A stretch of 64,000 nt of DNA from Algoriphagus aestuariicola (lineage in GTDB: Bacteria > Bacteroidota > Bacteroidia > Cytophagales > Cyclobacteriaceae). The notes below the pieces were generated by a model. It had not been told where the DNA came from. It searched no databases and was given only the letters and a program-made list of their open reading frames with translations. Position numbers and translations under genes: made by a program. Every line of letters starts with the position of its first letter. The stretch's first letter is position 1. The stretch covers positions 434,001-498,000 of the forward strand of contig NZ_JAFKCW010000002.1 in the NCBI RefSeq assembly GCF_017254835.1. The letters are read 5' to 3'. Below are positions 26,863 to 34,496 of the stretch, one piece after another.

Positions 26863-27204
26863 ATGCTCAGGAGAGATATTTTCCAGGTTCTAGCCGATCC
26901 CACAAGACGCGCCATCATATTATTGTTGGCGACCCAGCCGATGACGCCGAACGCGATTGCAGATCATTTTGACATCACTAGACAAGCGGTTTCCAAGCAT
27001 ATCCGTCTGATGACCGAAAGCGAACTTTTAAACCAAAACCAAAAAGGCCGGGAAATCTACTACCACCTGCAAACCGAAAAAATGGAAGAAATAGAAAAGT
27101 GGCTCGACCAATTCCGGGAATTGGTAGCCAAACGTTTTGAACAATTAGACCAAGTATTAGCAACGTTAAAACAGAAAAAAAATGAAAAAGACAGCCTTAT
27201 TTGA
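26863..27204 (+). CDS. ArsR/SmtB-family winged-helix repressor
   Basis: A 113-residue protein: RRDIFQVLADPTRRAIILLL, then the helix-turn-helix MTPNAIADHFDITRQAVSKH and a beta-wing. It lacks the ELCVC metal-binding motif, so it belongs to the metal-independent SdpR-like branch often paired with SRPBCC genes. It is the first gene of an arsR-SRPBCC-dinB operon, overlapping the next gene by 23 bases, which suggests translational coupling. Two operator-like repeats lie upstream. Confidence 0.92.
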   Translation: MLRRDIFQVLADPTRRAIILLLATQPMTPNAIADHFDITRQAVSKHIRLMTESELLNQNQKGREIYYHLQTEKMEEIEKWLDQFRELVAKRFEQLDQVLATLKQKKNEKDSLI

Positions 27205-27685
27205 CTTTTTGGTTGACAAGGAAAACCAGAAAATCACCGTAAAAAGAAGCTTTGATGCCCCATTGGGGCTAGTATGGACGGCATGGACAGATCCTGAAAT
27301 ACTCGATCTTTGGTGGGCTCCCAAGCCTTGGCGTACAGAAACCAAATCCATCGACTTCAGGGAAGGGGGCCGCTGGCACTATGCCATGGTCAGCCCTCAG
27401 GGAGAGCGGCATTGGTGTCTTTTTGATTTCAAAAAAATCGTAAGCCAAAAGAGCTTTTCCGGTCAGGATGCCTTTTGCGACGAAAATGCGATAGCCAACG
27501 ACTCAAAACCCATCGTCAGCTGGTTAAACCAGTTTTCCGGTACGGAAAATGATACGACTCTCGTGGAAATAGAGCTAGAGTTCAATAGCCTCGAGGATTT
27601 GGAATCACTTATCCAAATGGGTTTCAAAGAAGGTTTTGCGATGGGTTTGGAAAATCTCGACGAATACCTCAAAACCCGAAGCTAA
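27182..27685 (+). CDS. SRPBCC (AHSA1-like) ligand-binding domain protein
   Basis: A 167-residue single-domain protein with the Aha1/SRPBCC pattern: VKRSFDAPLGLVWTAWTDPE at the N-terminus, WWAPKPWRTE, DFREGGRWHYAMV and a C-terminal helix ending MGLENLDEYL. The fold makes a hydrophobic pocket; ligand unknown. Pairing with an ArsR-type regulator is a very common arrangement, and the regulator probably controls this gene. The start ATG lies inside the end of the arsR frame. Confidence 0.9.
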   Translation: MKKTALFDFLVDKENQKITVKRSFDAPLGLVWTAWTDPEILDLWWAPKPWRTETKSIDFREGGRWHYAMVSPQGERHWCLFDFKKIVSQKSFSGQDAFCDENAIANDSKPIVSWLNQFSGTENDTTLVEIELEFNSLEDLESLIQMGFKEGFAMGLENLDEYLKTRS

Positions 27686-27697
27686 ACCGAAGTAAAT

Positions 27698-28156
27698 ATG
27701 GAAGAAAACGATCGTATCGTCAGCTTGTTCGAAAAACTATACAATGGGGAGTCCTGGATTGACGTTCCAGTCCAGGGCACCCTCCTTCGCATTTCGGCAG
27801 CCGATGCAGGCAGACGCCCCCTCCCCAACTGCAACACGATCTGGGAGATCGTGAACCATCTCATCGAGTGGAAAGTCAACGTCATGCAAAGGCTGCAGGG
27901 CAAGATCCTCGAAACTCCAGCCAACAACTACATCTACCCGGTGCCTGACACCAGCGAAACGGCCTGGCAGGCAACACTTCTTCGATTTGATACCCTGCAC
28001 AGGCAGTGGATTGACTTTTTGAAGAAAATAGACACCTCTTCCTACCAGCGGATCTATCCACCTAACCAAATGAGCTATTATGAGCACATCATGGGGATAT
28101 TACAGCATGAGGCTTATCATTTGGGCCAAATCGTGATCTTGGCCAAGCCATTATAA
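27698..28156 (+). CDS. DinB family four-helix-bundle protein
   Basis: A 152-residue protein with the DinB/YfiT three-histidine metal site: NHLIEW in the second helix and LQHEAYHLGQI in the last. Members are metal-dependent thiol transferases or have unknown roles. Third gene of the arsR operon (12 bases after the SRPBCC stop). The convergent VOC gene ends 4 bases away. Confidence 0.88.
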   Translation: MEENDRIVSLFEKLYNGESWIDVPVQGTLLRISAADAGRRPLPNCNTIWEIVNHLIEWKVNVMQRLQGKILETPANNYIYPVPDTSETAWQATLLRFDTLHRQWIDFLKKIDTSSYQRIYPPNQMSYYEHIMGILQHEAYHLGQIVILAKPL

Positions 28157-28159
28157 AAG

Positions 28160-28543
28160 CTATTCCATTTGGGTTCCGACCGACCACACGTTTCCGTTGT
28201 AGTCCCGGAACATTCCCCGCAGATCGGGATCTTCTTTTTGTACTGGCTCCTGCATTCCCTCGCAGCCCAGCTTGATTGCCCGGTCGTAGACTTCTTGGGC
28301 ATCGGGCACGTAAAAGTGCAGCAAGAAACTGTTGGCCGGATACTCTGCAGTTGCTTCGCTTACCATGATCACCGAGTCGTCCAGCCGAAGCTCCAGATGC
28401 ATGATTCTTCCGTCAGGCATTTCATATCTCCGGAGCTCGGCGGCCCCAAACAAGTCCTGGAGAAGCTGAACAAACCTCGGCGCGTCATTGACAATAAAAT
28501 AGGGAGAAAGGGAATTGTACCCGCTGGGCTTGAATTCTTTCAT
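28160..28543 (-). CDS. VOC family (glyoxalase/bleomycin-resistance fold) protein
   Basis: A 127-residue protein with two beta-alpha-beta-beta-beta units: LSPYFIVNDAPRFVQLLQDL, MHLELRLDDSVIMV, then LHFYVPDAQEVYDRAIKLG and RGMFRDYNGNVWSVGT. This is the PhnB/YkcA-like subgroup of vicinal-oxygen-chelate proteins. Substrate is not readable. It stands alone on the minus strand between the dinB gene and the DUF2207 gene. Confidence 0.88.
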   Translation of the reverse strand: MKEFKPSGYNSLSPYFIVNDAPRFVQLLQDLFGAAELRRYEMPDGRIMHLELRLDDSVIMVSEATAEYPANSFLLHFYVPDAQEVYDRAIKLGCEGMQEPVQKEDPDLRGMFRDYNGNVWSVGTQME

Positions 28544-28585
28544 GATCGGTAGTATTTAAATTAAGTTTAAAGAATGGTTGAATAA

Positions 28586-30298
28586 TTACCAGCTTCCGCC
28601 GCCGCCGCCACCGCCGCCCCCGCCAGAGAATCCCCCTCCCCCAGAGCCACCTCCACGGCTTGAAGGTTTGGCGCTGGATTGGCTCATCGTATTGGAAAGA
28701 CTCGAGTTGAGCATATGGGCAAAAGTGGCCCGCTGTATCATTCCTCCGTGATACCAACTAGACCGGTACTCCGGACGCTCTGCACTGAGTTTGAGCTTTT
28801 GTTCGAACTTCTCCCCCCAGATCTCCTCGACATCCAAGACCATCGCATAAGGCAACAATGCCTCGAATTTTTCTGGAGTCATTTCTGGAGGATTGCTGAA
28901 TTGCAGCATTTTTTCCTCAGCGGCAGCCATGTACATCTTAAACCCTTCGATCTCAGCTCTAAGTTTGAGTTTCTGTTCGGCAGGTTTTCGGATCAACCAT
29001 TGGTAAAACAGGAACAGAACGAAATTCAACAAGAGGAACACGGTCAGGAGCAGCGTTTTCTCTTGAAACACAAAATAGTCCTCCCACCACACGAGTACCG
29101 CAATATACCCGGCCATCAACAAAAAAGGCGGAATCCAAAACTTCAGATTGAATCCCCTATAGATCAATGAATTCCACTGAGAGCTCAGACTGGATTGGAA
29201 ATTTTCCACCGCTTTACCCACGACCGGATCGTACTTTCCGTTGAGCGTGACTCGCTGACCCGATGAAAACAGTGTGGACAGTAGGCGAGCCTCCTCTTTT
29301 GGCAGCGCACCTCCGTCAAGCTTTTCCTGAACCAGCTCAAATTCCTTCTGCTTAAAAAGCCCGAAAAGCGACTCTTTCGTCTTTTCTTCTATCCTGAGAT
29401 AGCCCTTCACCGCCAGGTTGACCAAGGACGCGGTTACAAAGTCTTGCCAATAAAACCCCTTGCTCACCATCCCGACAGAAGCTGGTGAAAGGTTGGCAGG
29501 CGGATCAAAAAGCGGTATAACAGTCGGTTTTGGCGGATCGATCCCGAACCTCAGCCAAGTAAGTAGATAATAGGCCAACAGGAGCGCCCCGATACCCAAA
29601 GTCAATGTTTGGAATCCGTACCGCTGCCAAAATCCCGGCGGTGGTGGAGCTGCAATGATTCCCTTGGAAAAACCCACGGCTATGCTGAGGTTTTCGTAGG
29701 GAGCCATTGGCCCTGCTTCGAATGTGACTACTTTTCCGTTTTCAGCGCTTTGACACGCACTTTCGGCACTTCCATACTGCCCCGTGTAGCATGTCTTTTG
29801 GATCAATTCAGCCCCCTCGGGGAGGAAGATCTCAGCCTTTAATTTTCCGACAGAAAATGGCCACTGCGTACCATTTACGTTCCAATACAATTCATCGTGC
29901 GCATCAAAAAAACGGATCTGCTCCGGAATGGTATAAGTGATTTCATATTCATACTCTCCAGGATCCAAAAACACAGTCGACTCTCCCACATAAATCGAAA
30001 GGTGCCCATTTTCTCTTTCGGTGTGATAGGGAGAGTCCATTCCGTCCCGTTTGACGGATAAAATTGAAAAATCATTTCTCGCTGCATCGCCAAGACCGTC
30101 CACGCGAGTCAGTGGAAGCGAGCGGATGATTCCGCGCTTCCCACTCAGCTCGGTCGAATAAACGATGGTTTCCGAGACGGTAACGAGTCCCGACGGATCA
30201 ATGAGAATGGTGGCATTGAATTCCTCGAGCTTTTCTTCCTGCGCGAAAAGTGTCACTGACAGAAAAAACCCGAATACGACGGATGCTAGTCGCTTCAT
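28586..30298 (-). CDS. DUF2207 membrane protein with glycine-rich tail
   Basis: A 570-residue protein: signal peptide (ends TLFAQ), an extracytoplasmic DUF2207 domain (residues 25-240, with RGIIRSLPLTRVDG and YEITYTIPEQIRFF), a membrane helix near 245-262, a soluble part, two more helices near 395-440 and a very glycine-rich end (repeated GGGG with SGGG, last residue W). This is the classical partner of LemA. The start codon directly follows the lemA stop codon, so both are co-translated. Molecular role is unknown; the Gly tail is typical of the family. Confidence 0.9.
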   Translation of the reverse strand: MKRLASVVFGFFLSVTLFAQEEKLEEFNATILIDPSGLVTVSETIVYSTELSGKRGIIRSLPLTRVDGLGDAARNDFSILSVKRDGMDSPYHTERENGHLSIYVGESTVFLDPGEYEYEITYTIPEQIRFFDAHDELYWNVNGTQWPFSVGKLKAEIFLPEGAELIQKTCYTGQYGSAESACQSAENGKVVTFEAGPMAPYENLSIAVGFSKGIIAAPPPPGFWQRYGFQTLTLGIGALLLAYYLLTWLRFGIDPPKPTVIPLFDPPANLSPASVGMVSKGFYWQDFVTASLVNLAVKGYLRIEEKTKESLFGLFKQKEFELVQEKLDGGALPKEEARLLSTLFSSGQRVTLNGKYDPVVGKAVENFQSSLSSQWNSLIYRGFNLKFWIPPFLLMAGYIAVLVWWEDYFVFQEKTLLLTVFLLLNFVLFLFYQWLIRKPAEQKLKLRAEIEGFKMYMAAAEEKMLQFSNPPEMTPEKFEALLPYAMVLDVEEIWGEKFEQKLKLSAERPEYRSSWYHGGMIQRATFAHMLNSSLSNTMSQSSAKPSSRGGGSGGGGFSGGGGGGGGGGSW

Positions 30299-30850
30299 TT
30301 AGAATTTGACTTGAGGCACTGATCGTTCTACTTCGCTATCTAGCTCGAAAAACTTGGACTTGACAAATCCAAACATGTTGGCGACGATACTGCTGGGAAA
30401 GGATTCGACGAGAATGTTTTTTTCCCGCACCGTGCCGTTGTAATATCTCCTGGACTTCTCGATATCCTGCTCGATGACGGAGAGTTCCTCTTGGAGTTGG
30501 AGAAAATTCTGGTTGGCCTTTAGCTCCGGATACTGCTCTGACAAGGCAAAAAGATTAACCAAGGCCTTATTGAGTTGGTTTTCAGCCGCCTGCTGTGCTT
30601 CCACACCAGTGGCTGACTGGGCAAGGTTTCTGGCCTGGACTACTTTTTCGAAGGTCTCCTGCTCATGCTTTGCGTAGCCCTTGACTGTTTCGACCAAGTT
30701 GGGGATGAGATTGTATCGCTTCTTGAGCTGTACATCGATTCCACTCCAAGCTTCCTCCACCAGCGTCCTCAGCCTGACGAGTTTGTTATAAATTCCAATT
30801 GCATAAAAAACCAGGAGAAGTACGAGAACTCCGATGATGAGAAGTGTCAT
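30299..30850 (-). CDS. lemA: LemA family protein
   Basis: A 183-residue protein with one N-terminal membrane helix (residues 2-20) and the LemA coiled helices: NKLVRLRTLVEEAWSGIDVQ, LKKRYNLIPNLVETVKGYA, FEKVVQARNLA and RRYYNGTVREKN with FPSSIVANMFGF. It is anchored in the membrane with the helical part outside. Upstream gene of the lemA-DUF2207 pair, a conserved couple in many bacteria. Confidence 0.93.
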   Translation of the reverse strand: MTLLIIGVLVLLLVFYAIGIYNKLVRLRTLVEEAWSGIDVQLKKRYNLIPNLVETVKGYAKHEQETFEKVVQARNLAQSATGVEAQQAAENQLNKALVNLFALSEQYPELKANQNFLQLQEELSVIEQDIEKSRRYYNGTVREKNILVESFPSSIVANMFGFVKSKFFELDSEVERSVPQVKF

Positions 30851-31030
30851 TTCAGTGCGGTTAAGTATTTAAAAATCACTTGAAGATAAAAATTTGCGGG
30901 AACGCGAACGAATCTTGAAGCCCTTTCAAACCAAAAAATCCGCGGACAGGGCACAGACCTCGCCGGCATCATTCCAGCAAAGCCTCGCTCTATCGGCAGA
31001 TTTGGGCTATCGACCCTTTCCAGAGCCTAT

Positions 31031-31480
31031 TTAGTCGGCAATTTTACTCAATTCATTTCCAACCTCGTCAAAGGCCAGTTTCCACTCTTCCATCAGCGTT
31101 TTTGCCTCAAGAGTATAGATTATCTCCGTGCCCACACTGATTTTTTTCACATCATCCAAACGGTATCCATCGTAGTTGGTTTTGATTTTGGAGAGCACCG
31201 CTTTGGGTAGATCAGCTTTGGAGATTTCCTCTTCTTGGCGCCGGATTTTACCTGTCTGGTCATACCATATCTCGTGGTCTGTTCCCAGCAACCCAATCAC
31301 AAATTCCACTTTGTAATGTCCCCCATCCATTTCCCATTCTACATCCAGTGCCTTGGGATGGGCTTGCTGAAATTCGTTTACCACGAGTGAAGGAACTTGG
31401 CTTTGGGAAATATCCTGCGCGAATGACTGGCTGGCAAAAAGACTCAATGCAAGGGCGATGATTATGACGTATGTTTTCAT
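31031..31480 (-). CDS. periplasmic PepSY-like (DUF2874) protein
   Basis: A 149-residue protein with a signal peptide (ends SQSFAQ). The mature part has the PepSY-like pattern of Bacteroidota: VPSLVVNEFQQAHPKALDVE with WEMDGGHYKVEF, then a second half LPKAVLSKIKTNYDGYRLDD. Such proteins resemble beta-lactamase-inhibitor-like folds and often sit next to two-component systems. Here it is the last gene of a set with kinase and regulator; it may be a target or a sensory partner (inference). Confidence 0.83.
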   Translation of the reverse strand: MKTYVIIIALALSLFASQSFAQDISQSQVPSLVVNEFQQAHPKALDVEWEMDGGHYKVEFVIGLLGTDHEIWYDQTGKIRRQEEEISKADLPKAVLSKIKTNYDGYRLDDVKKISVGTEIIYTLEAKTLMEEWKLAFDEVGNELSKIAD

Positions 31481-31567
31481 AGTAGTTTTGGTTTTAGTTT
31501 TAGTGTAAAGTAAAAGGTCAATTCTGGAAGGATTTGGGAATCGTAAACAGGGTTCGCTTTTGACTTT

Positions 31568-32383
31568 CTACGGTTCATAGATCAGGCGGAAAAAAGAACT
31601 GAAGCGCTCGCCGGACTTGTGGACTGGAAAGCCGGTGACCATGCCTACAGCCAAGCGCTCATTCACCCTGATTTTGGCCTGGGGCCGGATCGTCATTGCG
31701 AAATGACCCTGATCGATCTCCTTGTTCAGCTCCACTCCAACAAAGTGGCTGGTCGTCGGGATGGAGTAAAGCAGGGACGTGTTGATCCCCCAAGCGACTT
31801 CCGTGGTATTTTCCCCAAAACTCCTCTCGATCATGGGATAGGTGTAGACTACGGTGTGAAAGTTTTCTCCCCAGCGCTTGGCCGCCACAAAAAACGGATT
31901 GAATACCGTGCCCGAGATCAGGTTCGTTTCTCCATAGTCATTGAAGTCTGTCAGTTCCAGAATCTGGGTATAGCCTAGAGCAAGCGTGGCCTTATACTTG
32001 ACAGAAACCAAAAATGAATACTGGGAGGAAAAGCGGAGTCCTTCCAGCTTGTTACCCGGCAACTCCGAACCACTCCAGTGAGTGGCTTTGTAAATGTTGA
32101 AGTCGGCCTCCACCTCCAATCCCAGCCGATTGATCGGCGCAAACTCATATTCTGCCAGAAAAGTGTATTGATTGAACCCAAACCTATCCTTGAGCTCAGT
32201 CCCAAGGTTAAATTCCTTTTCGCCTTTTCTGGCACCCAGATCCCTCACCAAATCCATGTAGAGCGGTTCGGCGTGATGGACCTTGGGAAGTTTTGCTGGG
32301 TTCTGTGCAAAACCATCAACTGAGCCAGCCAAGGCAAGTGCCGAGAGCACTAAGGCTGAAAAGTATTTTTTGATCGTTTCCAT
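31568..32383 (-). CDS. outer-membrane-type beta-rich protein, unknown function
   Basis: The ATG at 32383 gives a clean signal peptide (METIKKYFSALVLSALAL, ending GFAQ) and about 271 residues. The mature part alternates short aromatic-ended beta strands (FTFLAEYEFAP-like, LGLEVEADFNIY, FLVSVKYKATLALGY), ending in FRLIYEP, which suggests a small barrel. No family name was recognised. It follows the histidine kinase by 63 bases on the same strand. Confidence 0.75.
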   Translation of the reverse strand: METIKKYFSALVLSALALAGSVDGFAQNPAKLPKVHHAEPLYMDLVRDLGARKGEKEFNLGTELKDRFGFNQYTFLAEYEFAPINRLGLEVEADFNIYKATHWSGSELPGNKLEGLRFSSQYSFLVSVKYKATLALGYTQILELTDFNDYGETNLISGTVFNPFFVAAKRWGENFHTVVYTYPMIERSFGENTTEVAWGINTSLLYSIPTTSHFVGVELNKEIDQGHFAMTIRPQAKIRVNERLAVGMVTGFPVHKSGERFSSFFRLIYEP

Positions 32384-32446
32384 GAGGTAAAACAACCGCC
32401 GGATTTGGGAAACAATCGGGAATCAAAAAGGTGAAAGAAACAATTT

Positions 32447-33733
32447 TCAGGATTTTCTAAAATCTATCTCGAAACAGTGCAATCCACCCTCCATTCGGTA
32501 CGAAATTTCAAAGCCGTACAAGATGCAAATCGCCTTGACGATAGCTAGCCCCAAGCCGGTGCCAGCCTGGCTTGAATCGGATTTGTAAAAACGATCGAAA
32601 ATATGCTGCCCATCGAGCGACTCTACTTGGCCGGTATTGGAGATCTTGATGCGGCTTTCCCTGAGTTCGATTTTGACAAGTCCGCCTTCGATGTTATGGA
32701 ATACGGCATTCCTCAATAGATTGGATATGACCGTGATTGCGAGCGAAGGATCCATGTCCACCAAAATATCGTCCTGGCTTTCCAACACAATCTGGACACC
32801 TTTGAAATCCGCGATTTCTTCCATGTCGCCGGCCGCCTGTCGAGCAATTTCGTTCAGAGAGACGGTTTGGTTGTCCAAAAACTGCCTGTTTTCGATCTTC
32901 GACAGGAGCAGCAGAGACTTGTTCAGTCTTACCATTCGACCGATGATATTCAGCACTTCGGCGACGCTCTCCGCCTGTCCGCTTTCCAAAGTTCCATTTT
33001 CGATCAGGAGCTCCAGCTTGTTGGTAGCAATGGCCAGCGGAGTCTGCAGCTCGTGTGAGGCATTGCCGATGAATTGGTTTTGCTGTTCGTAGGACTCTAT
33101 GGCATGCTGGAGCAAGGTTTTGACCGCCGTTTGTAGGTCTTTAAACTCCTTGATTTGGGTTTCCGCTTTAGGTTGAACTTTGCTCTTTCCTATCCGATAG
33201 TTTTTCAGCTGTTCCAAAAAGTCGTAAAAAGGTCTCCATAGTCTCTGAAGCACCAGATTGTTGACAAAGACTATGGCAATCAGCAGGATCAGATAGAGCC
33301 AAATCGCTTCCAGAAAAAGCTCTTTGACCAGATCATCCTCCTCTACCATCGGGTTAATCATTTTCAGCTCGTAATATCGCCCGTCCAGCTCGAAAGCCGT
33401 GACCAGCATCCTCACTGGCTCCAGCTCGGGCACCTCATCGTCACGGTCCTGCATATAGAGCAATGTGTCGAGATAGCTGTCTTTTGCTTCCAGAGCCTCA
33501 CGCTTCGACATTTCCGAAATGGTGAAAAGTCCCTCGTCAAAGTCCCGTTTTGCCAGAAGGCTCGAATCTTCCGCTGCGTTTCGGATTATCTGCCGCTTAT
33601 AATTTTCCAGCCCCTCGTCCACGCTCTCTTTGATCTCCCGAAGCATGTTGAAATAAAAAACAACCGCCCACAGCCCCAAAATGAGCAAGATGGAAACGGA
33701 TAGGTATTTGAGGGATTGGTTGAGGAGTTTCAT
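32447..33733 (-). CDS. sensor histidine kinase
   Basis: A 428-residue inner-membrane kinase: helix 1 at about 8-30, a periplasmic sensor of about 110 residues, helix 2 at about 143-165, a short HAMP-like linker, then the H-box with H227 (NASHELQTPLAIA), N-box (SNLLRNAVFHN), and G-box GTGLGLAI at 391-398. Phosphate goes to the response regulator, whose reading frame ends 4 bases into this gene. The signal is unknown; neighbours suggest envelope stress. Confidence 0.92.
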   Translation of the reverse strand: MKLLNQSLKYLSVSILLILGLWAVVFYFNMLREIKESVDEGLENYKRQIIRNAAEDSSLLAKRDFDEGLFTISEMSKREALEAKDSYLDTLLYMQDRDDEVPELEPVRMLVTAFELDGRYYELKMINPMVEEDDLVKELFLEAIWLYLILLIAIVFVNNLVLQRLWRPFYDFLEQLKNYRIGKSKVQPKAETQIKEFKDLQTAVKTLLQHAIESYEQQNQFIGNASHELQTPLAIATNKLELLIENGTLESGQAESVAEVLNIIGRMVRLNKSLLLLSKIENRQFLDNQTVSLNEIARQAAGDMEEIADFKGVQIVLESQDDILVDMDPSLAITVISNLLRNAVFHNIEGGLVKIELRESRIKISNTGQVESLDGQHIFDRFYKSDSSQAGTGLGLAIVKAICILYGFEISYRMEGGLHCFEIDFRKS

Positions 33734-34407
33734 TTTTCGACCAACTTATAACCGATGCCGTAGATCGCCTCTATTTCAATCCCAGCGCCTGCAGATTGGA
33801 GTTTCTTTCGAAGGTTTTTGATCTGATAGTAGATGAAGTCAAAATTGTCCGCCTGGTCGATGTGGTCACCCCAAACGTGTTCCGCGAGGGCATTTTTGGT
33901 GACCAAGCGGTTTTTGTTGAGCAAAAAATAATTGAGTACGTCGAATTCCTTCCGGTTCAAAGCCACATCCTTCCCGTCGACCAAAAACTGCCGTTCACCC
34001 AAGTCCAACAGAATATTCGAAAACTCGATGGCATTCCGACCGTTGAGCGTCTTTCTCCGCAATACCGCCTTCACGCGGGCATTGAGTTCAGCGATGTGAA
34101 ATGGTTTGGTCAGATAGTCGTCCGCACCTAGCTCCAGTCCTTTCAGTTTGTCGTCCAGAGAATCTTTCGCAGAAATGATGATCAAGTTGCCCGACTTGCC
34201 AGTCTCCTTCAACTCATCGAGCAGACGAAGGCCACTGCCTCCGGGAAGCATGATGTCCAAAAGGACACAATCGTAGTCGTATAGGGCCAATTTTTCGCTT
34301 GCGGATTCGAAGTCGCCCGCTGTCTCTATCACAAAGTGCTCCCTTCGCAACGAATCGGCCAGGGTCTTCTGCAGTTCTATCTCGTCCTCCACGATCAGTA
34401 CCTTCAT
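33730..34407 (-). CDS. OmpR/PhoB-type response regulator
   Basis: A 225-residue protein: receiver domain with acidic pair E7/D8, phosphoacceptor D51 (VLLDIMLPGG) and K101 (TKPF), then an OmpR winged helix (NRKEFDVLNYFLLNKNRLVT and LRKKLQSAG). First gene of the set. On the minus strand TACCTTTG (34419-34412), a full -7 box, ends only 4 bases before the start codon, so the message would be leaderless or nearly so. Confidence 0.93.
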   Translation of the reverse strand: MKVLIVEDEIELQKTLADSLRREHFVIETAGDFESASEKLALYDYDCVLLDIMLPGGSGLRLLDELKETGKSGNLIIISAKDSLDDKLKGLELGADDYLTKPFHIAELNARVKAVLRRKTLNGRNAIEFSNILLDLGERQFLVDGKDVALNRKEFDVLNYFLLNKNRLVTKNALAEHVWGDHIDQADNFDFIYYQIKNLRKKLQSAGAGIEIEAIYGIGYKLVEK

Positions 34408-34411
34408 AGCT

Positions 34412-34419
34412 CAAAGGTA
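34412..34419 (-). promoter_or_regulatory. candidate -7 box of the response-regulator gene
   Basis: TACCTTTG on the minus strand matches TAnnTTTG. No -33 TTTG was found at the usual distance. If used, transcription starts at or within a few bases of the ATG. Confidence 0.35.
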
Positions 34420-34496
34420 GTTATCGAATTTGGGAAAGAATTGGGAATTTAAACCGTTGGTAGGTTTGCTGAAAATCGAAGCGGCTGGCGGCCGGG

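Noticed and set aside
28590-28640. Simple GCC-type repeat as a microsatellite element
   Set aside because: It simply encodes the glycine-rich tail of the DUF2207 protein.
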